A stretch of DNA of 64,000 bases from Catonia carolina (taxonomy: Eukaryota > Arthropoda > Insecta > Hemiptera > Achilidae), in assembly GCA_035578175.1 (NCBI GenBank), contig JAQMRL010000001.1, forward strand, positions 53,653,553 to 53,717,552. The letters are read 5' to 3'. Below, piece by piece: positions 1 through 13,337 of the stretch. The number at the start of each line of letters is the position of its first letter. Position 1 is the first letter of the stretch. The notes under the pieces were generated by a model. It did not search any database. It saw nothing but the letters and a program-made list of their open reading frames with translations, and was not told the origin of the DNA. Position numbers and translations under genes: made by a program.

Positions 1-2664
1 TTTATTACTAATTTCACAAATCACTCGAAATACCAATTATAATAATAGTTCGCTGGTTTAGGCTGTAACCCTCTGGTCATAACGACAGAGAGATCTCAAG
101 ACGTGTTAATTGGTTACAAAAAATTAAGACAAAAACTTTTCTACAAAACTACAGTCTCATATAATCTACCTAATGTAAAATGTATCAAGAATTTATTTGC
201 AAAGGATAAATACAATTTGGATAGCTTAGCTTCTACAAAACTCCTACTAACGAGTAAAACGTTAGGCCTACATTCCCCTAATGATGGAGCAGTTGATCTC
301 ACTTTAACAAGAAAAAAAATCGCTTTATGGATAGATATTTTCTGATGCAAAGTTATCCAATAAATTAAGTTGAGTAGAAAGAATTAGGATGTATTTTAAA
401 GGGAAAATATATTTATCTATTTTATTATTACTACACAAAACCACTTTAATTAAATTTGCGGCGGGGATTAATCTACCCAACTATGGTTTCCTAAGTTGCG
501 TAGATCATTTTAGTGTTCCTGTGTTTATTTTTCTATTACTGTATTAGTGCGTTAGTAATTAAAACTATGTTAGTAACTTTAATACTAAAGAAACTACAGT
601 GGCTTCTCTTTTAACCGACTTCGAAGGGCCAACTCGCAATCGATAAACCTTATTTATACAACCCTATCGAACCATAATATAGAATCGATCATATTTGTGA
701 AATAACCCGATTTGGAACTCGAATTTAATCACACAATGTAAGATTAGTTATAAAATTACATTATTTACACGTAGGCCTACTACAAAATATAAATAACGTA
801 CGTACTTCGCTTATCTTCGTATATCGCTTTTCCATTATACTAGATAACTACGTGAAATGAAATACAAAATTTGTACTACACATTACAAATAGCTACAGAA
901 ACAACACAAGCTGCATACAATATATACATTAACACACTCAATGTGTATACAACATACAGAAAAAATAAGACTGCATTTATGTGCAATACAAAAAAACTGA
1001 CATATTTTTGTTTCATGTTACTCTTGCGTTTGTCTGCTGTTCAACATATTGCTGGGACGTTTCTAGGACTTACACGTACTGTTTATAAAAATAATATACC
1101 TGATCTTCTCGATAGCTCTGCTTGTTATTAACTGATTGCATAGTCAAAGTCTCGGGTTCCTTCATTGCCAGAGTAGTCTACGCGACTAAAACATACAAAC
1201 TTTGAAACGAGTCAGTTAAAAAAAGAGCCTCTGTACTAGGATTGCTATTAAACTATTATTCCATAATACAGGAAAACGCTCCCCCCTCCCCAAATACAGG
1301 AAATTAGCAGCGGAAAAGACTAAACTAAGTAAAAAAGAAGAATATTGGAAAAACATAACCGAACAAGATTAAGGATGTGTATCATTTACCTTGATACTTT
1401 TGAATATTTATTTGTTAAATTTAGTGTGTTATTTGAAGAAATTTTCAATATTTTGTTTCAGATTTCTATCTTATTGTTATGGTTGAACAAATTTGTAAAG
1501 CACCGAAAATGTTTTAGTCAGGTAAAGGTAAACAGTAGCGTCATAATGTCTAGGGTGTACAGTCTAGTGAGGACAACGATCTGTCAGATCTCAAGAGCAG
1601 CTGGCGGAAGGCTGTGAATAGAACTTGGCCACTTTTCCAACGAACATTAACTACTATCAAGAAGAGGCAGGCGCCGCGACTCGCCGAATCGTGATTTTAT
1701 GTACCGTGCACTTTACATATCACGCCGCCAGCCAACGGTCCGCCCTTAGCTATTCCCAGTCTCCGTTTTTCAAATACCAGTCTTGTACCGTCATTATGTC
1801 TATGATGAAACACCGTAATTTTATCTTGCTCTGCACACCACCGTTCAATGATTATACAACCGACTTCTACAAAAATTACACCAGATTGAACTAAAGTAGG
1901 ACGGATAAAATTAAATTAACGTAGAATCAACAAAAAGGAGCAAAAAAAAAACAAAATAAATAAAAAATACAGAAGAAACGGAACGCAGCACTGGATTCAC
2001 AAAATTTTACTATCAATAATAAATAAATTCCTGGAGAAATTTGACAGACTATGGTCTATCCTAAAAGAAGCTAATAAAAAATGTATAACAGATTTAAAAG
2101 ATGAAAATTTAAAAACAAAAAATACATTTATGAGACGTGAACTCGTAAAAAAATTATCCAGATCTACCGTATAAAAAAATCTCTAGGTCGTCTCCGTGGC
2201 ACAAAAGTAGCCTACAAAAAAGGTACCGGATATTCTTAATGTAGATGCTATTAAAATAAAATTTAAAATAAATTCTCATGAAGTATATATCGTCGCCTTA
2301 CGTGGAAACAGTACATATAAAAATAAAACAACTATTGTTTTTTTTAATAGATCTAAATTTTTGTAAAATATTCTAGTTTTTGGGAATTATATCTCTCCTG
2401 TCAAAATCACTGTTAAAACCTACACTGTATTACATTACATGACTTTGGGTACTTCCTCAATCCAGCATTAACATTTTAGTAAAATCCGTCATTAACTATT
2501 AGAAACATGTTGAACATACTTTGGTACATAAGCAAAACTTTTTTGAGATTTCAACTCTGGTAAAACAAGTTTCAGTACAACAGAGGTATTTCGATGAACA
2601 GTACAAAAACCAAAGTTTACTAACAATAATTTTTTAGACAGGAGTTCAACCCAAATTTAAGGTT
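1..2664. other. AT-rich stretch without recognisable gene
   Basis: No convincing gene or repeat was recognised here. Short open frames on both strands overlap each other and have AT-driven composition. A weakly coding-like plus-strand stretch near 2035-2165 reads LEKFDRLWSILKEANKK before breaking into stops. It could be a decayed retroelement, but I cannot name it. Confidence 0.5.
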
Positions 2665-2830
2665 CCGCCTCCGTAGCGTAGTGGTATCGCGTTGGCCTAC
2701 AAAACAAAGGTCTCGGGTTCAATTCCCGGCTAAGGCCTGGAAAAGTTCACAAGTCAAAACCCACTGTTAACTCACCGTAGTCGCTAATAACCGAGCTGCT
2801 GAAACGATTTTAAATAAACTAAAAAAAAAA
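2665..2830 (+). repeat. SINE-A copy (tRNA-derived SINE)
   Basis: The head carries tRNA-like internal promoter boxes: an A-box-like stretch (TAGCGTAGTGGTATCGC) and a B box (GGTTCAATTCC) about 40 bases later. A conserved body follows (CAAAACCCACTG, then GTCGCTAATAACCGAGCTG) and an A-rich tail near 2819-2830. The same head, body and tail order recurs at 7.3, 15.6, 16.1 and 49.1 kb. This is the best copy for recognising the plus-strand order. It would be transcribed by RNA polymerase III and mobilised by a LINE in trans. It is not a tRNA gene, because the head is imperfect and is followed by the SINE body. Confidence 0.8.
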
Positions 2831-3171
2831 TGTTAAAAAAATTGATTTTTTAAAAATTTGCTTTGTTTCTGTAGTATTTCATTTTTCTCATCTCAGTAGT
2901 CAAATATATCGATGGATGTAACTTATTATTTAAAGAAAATGAATACATTGTAATGCAGCAGTAGGTAAAATGAAAAAAGGAGTATTAATAAACATGTGGC
3001 CTGACTACAGCATTTAAAATAACACCATTTATTTTACAGATTGAGACTTGGCATTAAACAAGTACGGTTTCGTTGCATAACAAACATTGAGTGTAACGAG
3101 CGTTTAAATAAATATATTAGATTAATAAACAACTAATAAATAATAGCTCTCATTATTTCTATTAATTGGAG

Positions 3172-3310
3172 TTCTTAGTTGCTTCAACGGAAAAAATCGT
3201 TAGCGGCTACTTCGGGTATGGAACAGGTCTAGTTCAATTTAATAATGACCAGGGGAAACGATGGAATTGAAACAGAAATCTTCGGTAAAGCAGTCGAGTA
3301 GGACCTAAGC
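3172..3310 (-). repeat. SINE-A copy, degenerate
   Basis: Read on the minus strand, the 3' half is recognisable (GAAGTAGCCGCTAACGATT followed by TTGAAGCAACT), matching the body and tail of the other SINE-A copies. The tRNA-like head is badly eroded, and the B box is hard to see. The boundary at the high-coordinate end is approximate. Confidence 0.5.
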
Positions 3311-6300
3311 TATAGAGTAAACTTCAGTAAGTAATTTATATTATTTATCTAATATTTTTTTTAATTCAGCCAAAAACCTATGCCAGGATTTTAAAGATTG
3401 GTATTAATATTAATCACTTTTCAGGCCTTTCTGTTACGTCACCGATAAAATGTAAAACGTTATCTGTTCCAATATTATACAGAAGTAACATTTTTAATTT
3501 GTTTGTTTGTACAAGGTAGGTAATTTCAGAGGACAACCAAAAGTTTGAAAAATTCTTTCACAAATGGAAGCTTAGAACTTTCGGAGTAATATAGGTTATA
3601 CGGCAGTACATAATTTTTAAATTTTGAAAAAATAATTTATAATTTATAAAATGAAATCATCTTTTATTTTATTTGTCTTTAGGGAGGGGGTTAGCTTCCT
3701 GTCAATAATATACATCAATATTCGCCCATGTATTGTGTTATATGCAGTCAGGTACCTACAGTACACCACCAAATCCAAAAAATAATGTTACATTCGATTT
3801 CTGCATAGAAAGTTATTTAAACCTTCCAAAAATCAAAGAGATCGTACCATTTTTTAAGAAATAGATTTTATTTTTTCCTTATAGTCTAATTACCACAATA
3901 TTCAATTATTCTCAGGCCGTATTTCTCTCTTCCATTGGTAGATTCATACTGATGTAAAAAAATATATCTGTTTCAGTACTCATTTAGGTTGTTTCGAGCA
4001 TTGTGATTCGTTTTCAACGTGTAAGGTTGAGTGAGAATTCAGCAAGTGCGGAAGGGGGATTGCTAGTTTTAAAAATAAAAATGTGACAGAAAATGCACGA
4101 ACGTAAAGTTGCTTCCATTTTGAACAAATTATCAACATCAATAATGTTTTGTTACATTATAATTTATGTCGTCCACAAGAAGGTTTATTCGGTGATTTTC
4201 TCCCAATAGATACACTTACATAAAATATTATCTCCACGAAAATACGAAAAGAAATAAAGGTAAGGTTGGTACAATAATTACGTCGAAAGTCATAGCAAAA
4301 AGAAAAATACAACAAAGATATGGAAGGGAGGAGAGAAAAAAACGAACATCGATACACAAAGACAGCGAATGAAAACATGTAAAGCGTTAAAAATTATGTA
4401 TTACAGATATGAACAGGATGTTCGAAAATAAAAACAGCGCAACAATGAGACAATGAAACAGTAAATTGCATCCATCGACAATGGAAGGCCGTGGCGGCTG
4501 ACTTGACTGCGGCGGGTCTAACAGGAACAAACGAAAGGACAGACAGACACAATGTGCAATCCCAGCCCAGGTACGAACAAACAAAACTGTCATCATCATA
4601 ATACAATAAAAAGTGAACAATGTGTAATGTAACAATGCAGAACGACTGCTACCACGCCAGTAAACAAGGAAAACTATTGTTGAAGAACACTTCAGTTCAT
4701 GAAAAGAACCTTTCCATCGTCATTCACTTTCTTTCAATAAAATGCCCAGCAAGTCAATCACCCATTCACTTTTTTGCTGTTAAACGCTCCGGGAGAATTG
4801 TGAATGAGAACACAAAACGCCGCCGACAAAAAAAAATGAATTAACTTCAAGGAAAGAAATCGATGGTCACAAGAAATGTTGCACGTGTATATATAAACAA
4901 ACAAAGTGATTTTAGTCATTCAAAAACTTGTCCAACAATCAGGAACTCATGTTGGTAATGTCACACTTTAAGGGAAACTACGTCGTAAATTTGTTGAACA
5001 AGAATGTATCTTAATCGTCTTTGTTATAGATTATAAGCTGAAAACAAGTTTCCACTGCAAGATACATCAACATCAAGCTTCCATATTATCAGTAAATTAC
5101 CATCCGTACCAAACAAATGACTTTTGAATTCCGTTAAATTATTATTTCATGGTATAGAAAACATTCATTTGTTCATGGTGCATTATTATAATTTACTTAT
5201 TTCAAACATAACAATTACTGAGCATTTTTACCTCCTTGTCTAAGTCTGTTCGATTTCCCAGCAACGGAAAACCGTTAGGGAAGTCCGCTAGGAGAGAATC
5301 GTAGTCATTAGATTCTATTACTAAATATTATTATACTAAAATACTCGATAACAATTTACTAATTATTAGCTACGATTACAAACCCATTACCAGCACCACT
5401 ACGACATTTACTACTACTATTATAATAATTACTATTCATGTTAACGAATATTATAATGTTCATAACTTTATTATCCTTCATCTAAACAAATTTTTAAATA
5501 CAATATATAAAAAAACAACCATAATTTAAAAAAAAAACTATTTCTATTACAATAAAATGATTATAGCAAGGATGATTATATTAATATTAGAAAGATAGTG
5601 GAAAAACTGTTTAACCAAAAACTTAAACATCCAGTGGATAAAAGAAATTAAAGAACATTTAACAGAACTTGAACGAACAATAAACAGCCTGAGAAAGATC
5701 TGTAAAATACAAGTAATTAATAAGAAAAATAAACAACTACATGTTAAAAAAAGAAAACAAACGACTAGGGTTTATTCAGAAAAGATCTGAAAGAATGAAA
5801 AAAATACTGGGAACAGAAATTAAAGACAACCGAAAAGACAGAACTAAGAAAACCAGAACAGAAATTAAAGAAAACCCAGAAGAAAGTAATAACAACGCAA
5901 AACTAACTAAAGTGATCCTATGTAGCCATAGAAAGAAAAAAATGATTAGTCTATAATTCAAAAAATACATTTTTCTTAATCCAGTTCAGCATTTCTACAT
6001 TTATGTTCTGACTACCGAGACTGAACATATGAAAATCTTGAAATAATGTGATTTTAATTATGGTGCAACAAACAAACAAAAGTACATAGTTAAACTAAAA
6101 ACATTCAAACTTAAACAGGATACAAATTTTTACGTTTAATCAGAAGGAGTTCCTACTACGTACAAAGTTCATTGATACCTCAACGTAGACAAAGTAAACT
6201 CAACCATTAACAAATTATACTCTCGTTTCCATTCAAAATTTATAAATCACACGAATCCAGAGATACAAACATAGTCACACCCACACCTGCCACAAAATCC

Positions 6301-7264
6301 ACAAAGAAAATTAAAACGATGCTGGAATAAGGATCTTATATAAAACAGATTCGAGGGTTTGCTACGGGGAGATTTCCTAAATTAAGACGAAAAAGGACAT
6401 TACGTACGTATATAGATACTGCTGGTTGTGTAAATATACAGCTGCTGCTATATAGATGTAAAAAATATGTATAATGAAATAACATCAAAAAAATTTAACT
6501 ACCTTGAAATTCGTATAAGAAAAAACAGAAATTTTTTACACACACAAAATTGTTTTGCTTCTAATTATTAATTAATAATATCACATAACCAATGCCGACC
6601 GTTGGTTTTTATATCTGATATAATTAACATTTTATGTCCAATTAATTTATAATTAATTACTAAATTATATCAAACTTGTGTAACTAAACAATTAAAAAAA
6701 AAAATGAATTGTGTTAATTTCAAAATAAATCTCATAATAATTACACAGAACTACTCAAACAAAATTTTAAATGAAATTAATTTGATTAATAAGAAAAATT
6801 ATCATTAAAATTTATATTTTCACCATTATGGTACGAATTTACAAAGGTTACATTTTAGTGATGATAATAAAAAATGAACACACTTCTAAAAAAGTTTGAA
6901 AACGTCATAACTGTAAGTATGTCATAACTTTAGAAACGATTTGTTATGCAACTTTTATACTTAGAGCTCGTGTACAGCAATCATGACATTACAATAACTC
7001 TTCGGAATAGAAAAGATTGTCAGAAAATTTATATGCAAAGACTGAAGCATAAAATAAACTTAAAATGATTCAATAAAGTTAATAATTCAGTCTGGCTTTA
7101 CAAACTCTCGTAGGATATTATTAGACGCATGAACTTGTAAAAAATGTTCTCTTCAATAGGAAACGGTTTGTTAAATTATATATAAAATGATAGGGAAACC
7201 GTACCGGCGCCTTAGCAAATCTTCTAACGTTACAAAATTTTACACATTTTTGGCAGATTTGTTT
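3311..7264. other. Long AT-rich interval, no gene seen
   Basis: About 4 kb without recognisable genes. A lysine-rich open frame lies at about 5741-5956, with an upstream frame reading IKEHLTELERTINSLRKI near 5650-5700. It has some coding character but no motif I can assign, and adenine-rich composition alone could produce it. Nothing else stands out. Confidence 0.45.
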
Positions 7265-7430
7265 TACTTTATTTTAAGTTGCATCAACATCTTGATTATT
7301 AGCGACTACTTTAGGGTATGAAACATTGATTGGGTTTTGGCAAGTAATAATTTGCAGACCCTACCCAGGAATCGAACTTCGGATTTTCCACTTGGTAGGC
7401 TAGCGCGCTACCCACTACGCCACGGAGGCA
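7265..7430 (-). repeat. SINE-A copy (tRNA-derived SINE)
   Basis: On the minus strand the copy begins GCCTCCGTGGCGTAGTGGG, with an A box and then a B box GTTCGATTCC. It continues with the family body (GTAGTCGCTAATAATCAAG, TTGATGCAACTT) and an A-rich tail at the low-coordinate end. It is full length and one of the better preserved copies, opposite in orientation to the copy at 2.7 kb. Confidence 0.8.
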
Positions 7431-9032
7431 GATTTTAATGGCTTATTTATACCAGAATTTGTTTACTACTACAAAACAAAATAATAATAATTCCGTAAAG
7501 TCAGCATACATATACAGTGGATACTTTATTAGCAGGCAATTTTATAAAACCAGCAGTGTATAACAAAAATGAAGAATCAAATTTAATGTAATTTTTAATC
7601 GAGAATCTTAAAATGTCACTAAAAAAGTCTGACTTTGAAAAATCTAAAAAAATATTTTAAATTTAACTCTTCTATGCAGTTTGAATGCGTGTTTGCCAAT
7701 GATAGAATTTTTTGAACCAAAATCATGTAAATTTTCCCCAGATTTCTCAGAATGGACAAATGATACTGTAACAAAGTTTTCATGTTTGTTCAACATGTTT
7801 TATCTTCTAACGCACGAAACTAAGAATATCTGAAATAATTTTTTAGAAAAATTTGTTATGATTTCTTTAGTGGATTTTAGACACTAGAAGATTATCATTT
7901 AAAACCTGGTTTTATTCTGATCATTATTATGCCCACATAAGAAAAAAAATGAAAATACAGATCCCTAAAAGAAAATAATAAAATCTTATTTTACAGATCT
8001 TGAGAAATGTGGCAAAACGTATAATACGAAATCGGATTTCCCTTAATTAAAAAAAGCGTGAAAAATGAATATTAACTATAAAAGTTGTAACATTTTAATT
8101 TTTCCCTTGTTTTTTTATGTATGAAATTACATAAAAATTAATTTCAAGGGTTTAATTTTTAAAAAAAATCACTCAAATATAGGTACTTGTAACTGTAATT
8201 ATATTTGTAATTGGGTGTAATTGTAATTTCTGGGAAAGGGGTCATGAAAAATGTTATTAGTTCAAATCCGGGTAAAAATAATTTCAATGATCCTAATAAG
8301 GTATTGACTCAGTTTACATACAATACAATCGTGAGAAAACTCTTTTTGGTGTTTTATAGTTTTTAGGTAAATTAATAACAGCGCAAAGGGGGGCCCCAAG
8401 GAACATTTCTGAATTTTTATACCGCCTAAATTTGAATTAAGACCGAGACAACCTTATTCTAACGTCACTAAAATCGAGTAACATATTACGCGCATAACAA
8501 TGGTCTTAAATTATATTTAGGTACGTACTAATATTACATATTAACAGATTATACAGTAAATTATGTACACATATTAAATTGTACTCCTAAATATAGGCGC
8601 AGAACAAACCAAATGGTGTTGGAAACAGTTAATACTACGACCTGATACGATATTAATCATTAACAATGAATCGTATAATTACGTTTGAAAGCATAATAAA
8701 CTAACTCCCTGGATAGGCTCATGACGTAATCCACAAACCATCAAAATCTGATTATCATAATTAAATTAATCCTGTGACGAACAATCAACCATCTACATTA
8801 TGGACTAAATATAGGTATATACCCTCCTACCACATGTACATATTCCCCAATATAAATACGTGATCGAGACAAATTTGACTCCAAATCAAAGGTCTTTACA
8901 GAGAATAATAATAGAGGAAGCTAGAACATCATGTAAATAAAAATCATGTAAATAGTATTCCAGAACATTTTCTTCACGGTAATTCAGTAGGCGTTTAAAG
9001 AAAATACCCCACTAATAGATTAATCTTAATTT
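7431..9032. other. AT-rich interval, nothing recognised
   Basis: No gene or classified repeat was identified. A short GC-rich patch (GGGGGGCCCC) at about 8387-8396 lies in otherwise AT-rich sequence. I found no matching inverted partner that would make it a transposon end. Confidence 0.45.
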
Positions 9033-9995
9033 TTACTTTTTCTTGGCCTATATGAATAAGTAGGAAGGAAAGTATTATTTTCATGTCGATTTTTCGAATT
9101 TGAGTTTTCACCGTATATACACGTGATCTGCCCCCTGAACCTAAAAAACACATGTTTTTTGCGATTAGCCTGAGTGTGTGTGTGTGAACAAAATATATAT
9201 AAAAAAACGGAACATCGTACGAAGTTGAAACTTAAGTTCGGACCTACTAGAGGACCCGACACGAATGTTTTCATCAAAATCGGTCAACCGGAAGTAGTAG
9301 TTTATTCGTGTCATTTTGCACTTTTTGCGATTTTCTCAAAAACGGATACAACGATTATTTATAAATTACCTAATTTACTATAAAAATTATGCTCTACAAG
9401 ATAGGGTAGGCATATGTTTGTTCAAATTCTTGGAGAGGCTGTTCTCTCGTAGAAAAAAATAGTGTTTTTAAGATTACGGCCCTAAATGCATTTTGGGGCA
9501 AAAGGGTGTATAATAAAAGTTGTAGACAATTTAAAAATCTACAACTTTTATTTCACACATTTTTCTCTAAAACGCTTAGTTTAGAGGTAATTTCTGATTT
9601 TCTGTTTCCTTTTTTCATGAAAATCTGTAAAAAATGGATTTTTTAAAGATTTCAGCCTTATTATGCATTTTACAACAAAAGTGTATACAATCAAATTTAT
9701 AGAAAATTAGAAGAGCTACAATATTAAGAATTTATAAATAAATAAATAAATAAGAATATTTATTTTTTAAGAATTTTTCTCTACAGACTAGTTTAGCGTG
9801 AAGAGTGATTTTTCGTATTATCAAGCCAAACTGAAGTTGATATTCATTTGCATCATTCACTCATGATTCAAATGAGGTTTGTTTTCGGAGATTAATTTTT
9901 TTGTTTATTTCTAATGTTTTAATATTAATGTTAGGTTATATTGGTCATTATTTCCATAGACGAGAGAAAATCGTGTGAGTGTTTCATACCAGATA
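9033..9995 (-). repeat. R2 interspersed repeat, copy A
   Basis: About 0.95 kb shared, in inverted orientation, with the copy at 27.1-28.0 kb. Shared landmarks run in the same order: an end close to TTTTACTTTTTCTTG, a block around GAAGGAAAGTATT, a GT-rich tract, the block ACCGGAAGTAGTAGTTTATT, a repeated theme of TTTTAAGATTACGGCC followed by AAATGCATTTT, and the far block GGTTATATTGG. The reading frames within it (such as 9174-9383) are broken differently in each copy and show no known domain. I see no tRNA-like promoter, reverse transcriptase or clear terminal inverted repeat, so the class is unknown. The orientation sign is arbitrary and relative to copy C. Confidence 0.7.
9512..9552. other. 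Hairpin inside R2 copy A
   Basis: Perfect 15-base inverted arms (AATAAAAGTTGTAGA and its complement) are separated by 11 bases. The arm motif AAAGTTGTA recurs singly in R2 copies B and C, so the hairpin belongs to the repeat rather than to a host regulatory site. Confidence 0.7.
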
Positions 9996-10544
9996 GTAGT
10001 TGCTTAAACAGATAATAGTGTAGTATGTTTTAATGTATACTTTCAACATTTATCGTTTTCAGCTGCGTTGTTAACTAAAATACAAATTCTATCATATTTT
10101 TCAAGATAACCTTAATGTTTAATAAGTCAGATATTTTCCTATACGATATTTTAAGGTTGAACATTCTGCAAGGGTATAGAAAACTACTCCAATTTTCTTG
10201 CATTAATTGCACTAGTTTAATTATAGAACGGCTACGGTAATTTCGTAATCTAGTCAGTAGTCTTTGGCTGTAATTCAAATGTGTTTTTCGTAATCTCTAA
10301 AAACTTGATTACTATTTATAGTTTAATTCTTCAATTACACGCACAAAAATGAAAAAGAAACAACTACTACTACACAAAGAATCTGGCGTGAAAGGCTCAG
10401 ATAATTTCCTCTTGCCAATTAAAATCATGCAAAAAGAAAAACGTACGCTAATTTTAATCAATAGTAAATGACGCTAAATGAAAATCAACCTCTGTTCCAA
10501 TTAAAAATATTGATAATCACAAATTGACGCCCAACTAGGCTCAG

Positions 10545-11125
10545 TAGAAAAAATTCCTTAAATAAAAGTTGTACGTTTTTTAATTTTCTATAACTCTGAT
10601 TACACTTTTGTTGTAAACGCATACAAAAGCCGCAATGTTAAAAACCCCACTTTTGTTTCTACAACTTCGATTATCTACGCTTTTGCCTTAAAAATGCGCA
10701 TTAAGGCCGCAATCTTAAAACAATTTTTTACCATGAGAGGACAGCTCCACAAATTTTAGTATATATGCCGTTTACTCTATCTTATAGAGCAAAAAAATGT
10801 AGCAAATAAGCCGTTTTTGAAAAAAATATATTGTAGAGCCGTTTACGAGAAAATTTTAAGACTACTACTTCCGGTTGATCGATTTGTTATAAAAATATTC
10901 ATATTGGGCACCCTAGGGTACCTAACTAAAGTAGGTACCAAGTTTTAACTTCGTACTATAATCCGTTCTTAATATATTTTGTTTATGTACAGACCAATAG
11001 CTAAAAACATTTTTTTTTGGGTTCAGGGAGCGTGAAAACTGTATTTCCGGTGAAAACTCCACTCCGAAAATTCACATGAAAACAATAGGCTACTTTCCTT
11101 CCCTATACTATATGTAGGCCTATTC
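10545..11125 (+). repeat. R2 interspersed repeat, copy B (diverged)
   Basis: Inverted relative to the neighbouring copy A, about 550 bp away. It shares the blocks AAATAAAAGTTGTA, CATTAAGGCCGCAATCTTAAA, ACTACTACTTCCGGTTGA, CAGACCAATAGCTAAAAACAT and ACATGAAAACAATA with copy C. It lacks the distal portion seen in A and C. Divergence is higher than between A and C, suggesting an older or independently inserted copy. No protein is encoded. Confidence 0.65.
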
Positions 11126-11593
11126 ATATAAGTACATTAAATTTTGATGGAGTAGTGCAACAAGTGCTATAAATTTTGTACCTTGCAAAGAATTACAGTG
11201 TATCATAATACAGAAAATCTCTGATTTGACCAAAGCCTTTGTTTTGTACATAAGTTTTACCATACGGATCATTTTGTGACTGTTTAAAAACCACTTTTAG
11301 AACACCACAGTAAGAATTTACCTATTTGTAGCTTCAAAAGGAAATAGAACTCCTTTCAAACAGAAAAAAAGGTAAAACATAATTTTTTTGTTTTACGTGC
11401 AAAACAGTCGGACGTAAAACAAAAAAGAGGTCTGCTATTCTTTTCTTAATGTTTGAAACGGGATTCAATATCCTTTCAAGGTACAAAAAAGGCCAATTGT
11501 TACTGTGGAGACATGTCTGAACGCGGATTTTGAAACAGTGATAACGAAAGCCGTATAATAAAACAAGATGTTATTTTTCGTGAATATGGACAT

Positions 11594-11976
11594 GAAGCAA
11601 TAGGTAAGAGTACTTTTTTCTTATGAATAATCTTTGTATTTTTTCTTCATACCTGAAGGCTTCGCTCAACTTTTTAATTGCATTCAAAATCAGCTGTTTT
11701 ATAAGACAATTTGAATTATTTTATTCGGTACTGCCTAAAATTTTCCTAAGGTAATAAAAAATTCAGAATAATAATATAATAAATACAGAGAATTAAAAAT
11801 TCAGAAGCAATAGGTAAGAGTACTTTTTTCTTATGAATAATCTTTATATATTTTTGTTCATACCTGAAGGCTTCGCTTAACTTTTTAATTGCATTCAAAA
11901 TCAGCTGTTTTATAAGATAATTGAATTTTTTATTCGGTACTAACTAAAATTTTCCTAAGGTAATAAAAAATTCAGA
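11594..11976. repeat. Tandem duplication, two units of about 174 bp
   Basis: Two near-identical units start GAAGCAATAGGTAAGAGTAC at 11594 and 11804 (period 210) and end GGTAATAAAAAATTCAGA. They are separated by a 36-base AT-rich spacer. The few differences are single-base or short indels, so the duplication is recent relative to most repeats in the window. No coding content is seen. Confidence 0.85.
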
Positions 11977-12598
11977 TATAGATAAAGGTAATGATCTTAA
12001 TAAATCATCTGAAAATACGACGCTCTTTCTTATGCAATTGTATCAGAGCTCCATGTTTAAATACGAATCTATTATAATAAGCATGCTTTACTTTCTTAAA
12101 GGATTTGCTCCAAATAATGACATTTTGCTCATTTATTCATAGTAAAAAGAGTAAAATTATTTGCTCTACGCATGAGTACGAACTAAACCCTTTATTTGTA
12201 GATACATATTAAAGGATTTGCATCAAAAGTAGAACAAAATCATTCTTCTTCATTTTATTTTTTCTGGTAACTTTACTTAAACTCCAAAAATAATTCACAG
12301 AATGAATATAACTTACACTGAAGAAAGAAATTGATTAAAAGAATGCTCTCTTATTATAAATATTTATAATTTTATAATCAACAAGTAAATAATAAACCCT
12401 GAACTTAGATTGCAAAATTGTGAAATGAATGAATATGACGTATGTTATACATAGACGAAAGAAGTCAAAAAGTGAATGTTATGACTGAAGGTGGACTGTC
12501 TAGCCCGCGAGTGAGTCATACGTCACAATATGCAGTGCTGCAGGGCAGGAAGTAGGAGCGAGGCGTCGTCGTCTATTTGTGGCTATAGTAGTGAATGA

Positions 12599-12814
12599 TC
12601 AGCGTGGCAGCGTGCCTAGCATTTCACTAATCCAATACACCTCCTTGTCACTGTCTTTGACAGAGAAGGCCGCACCGACTTTTGTGCCGGCCGGAAACCA
12701 TTTAAGGAACTCATCTGGATGCATATGCCAACACCGATTCATTCCATAAGGAAAACAAGTAAAGCGAACATTCTTTAGTGGTGAGACCACACAGGTGATA
12801 TCGATGAACTTCAT
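12599..12814 (-). CDS. Unidentified 71-codon ORF, coding-like
   Basis: I do not recognise this protein. From an ATG at 12814 it reads 71 codons to a TGA at 12599-12601. It begins MKFIDITCVVSPLKNVRF, has the central stretch MHPDEFLKWFPAGTKVGAAF and ends YWISEMLGTLPR. Three tryptophans, cysteines and a balanced amino-acid composition differ from the lysine, asparagine and isoleucine-rich frames expected by chance here. The DNA is also visibly more GC-rich than its surroundings, and this continues into 12480-12600, which holds TGAGTCA and TACGTCA motifs. An in-frame extension upstream lacks ATG. There is no signal peptide or membrane segment. It may be a single-exon micropeptide, one exon of a spliced gene, or a domesticated or decayed mobile-element fragment. 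The context of repeats on both sides favours the last, but only weakly. Confidence 0.3.
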   Translation of the reverse strand: MKFIDITCVVSPLKNVRFTCFPYGMNRCWHMHPDEFLKWFPAGTKVGAAFSVKDSDKEVYWISEMLGTLPR

Positions 12815-13337
12815 CTTAACGGCTTTTATCAAATGGAACAAAAGTCTATCCGAGCATATTCATGAAGTAGAAGCTACACAACACTTATTTTTTATAGGTG
12901 TGATTCATTTTCTTGTCTGCTTTAATTTCTAAGAACTTTGAAAAAACTTGTTACATAGCAACTTACAGTCTGTCGTATATAGCCTAAGTCTGTTTAATGA
13001 TCTTCCGTTCTAAACGAAGTATTCTTTCATGTACATAAATAATATTATTTTACTGACTTATCTTTACTTGATTCGTCACTATTTTTTAAAACAATAAATG
13101 GTTTATCGCAAATTGAAATATCGACAATCGGTTTCTTAAAACAACAAAAACAGAGCAGTAAATACTCTAAAACCACGATTGTATCATACACGAACCAAAG
13201 TGATATATCCCGTACTACGAGTACTTAGGTTCATATAAAATAAGTACCGTATGTAAGTAGATAATTTTTGTAATATTTTTAAACATTTGTTTTCATACTA
13301 AACGAAACACTATTTAAAACTGCACACAGAGAAGGAT

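Noticed and set aside
5640..5956. LINE-like lysine-rich coding fragment
   Set aside because: No RT or endonuclease motif is present. An adenine-rich composition readily yields lysine and asparagine-rich frames.
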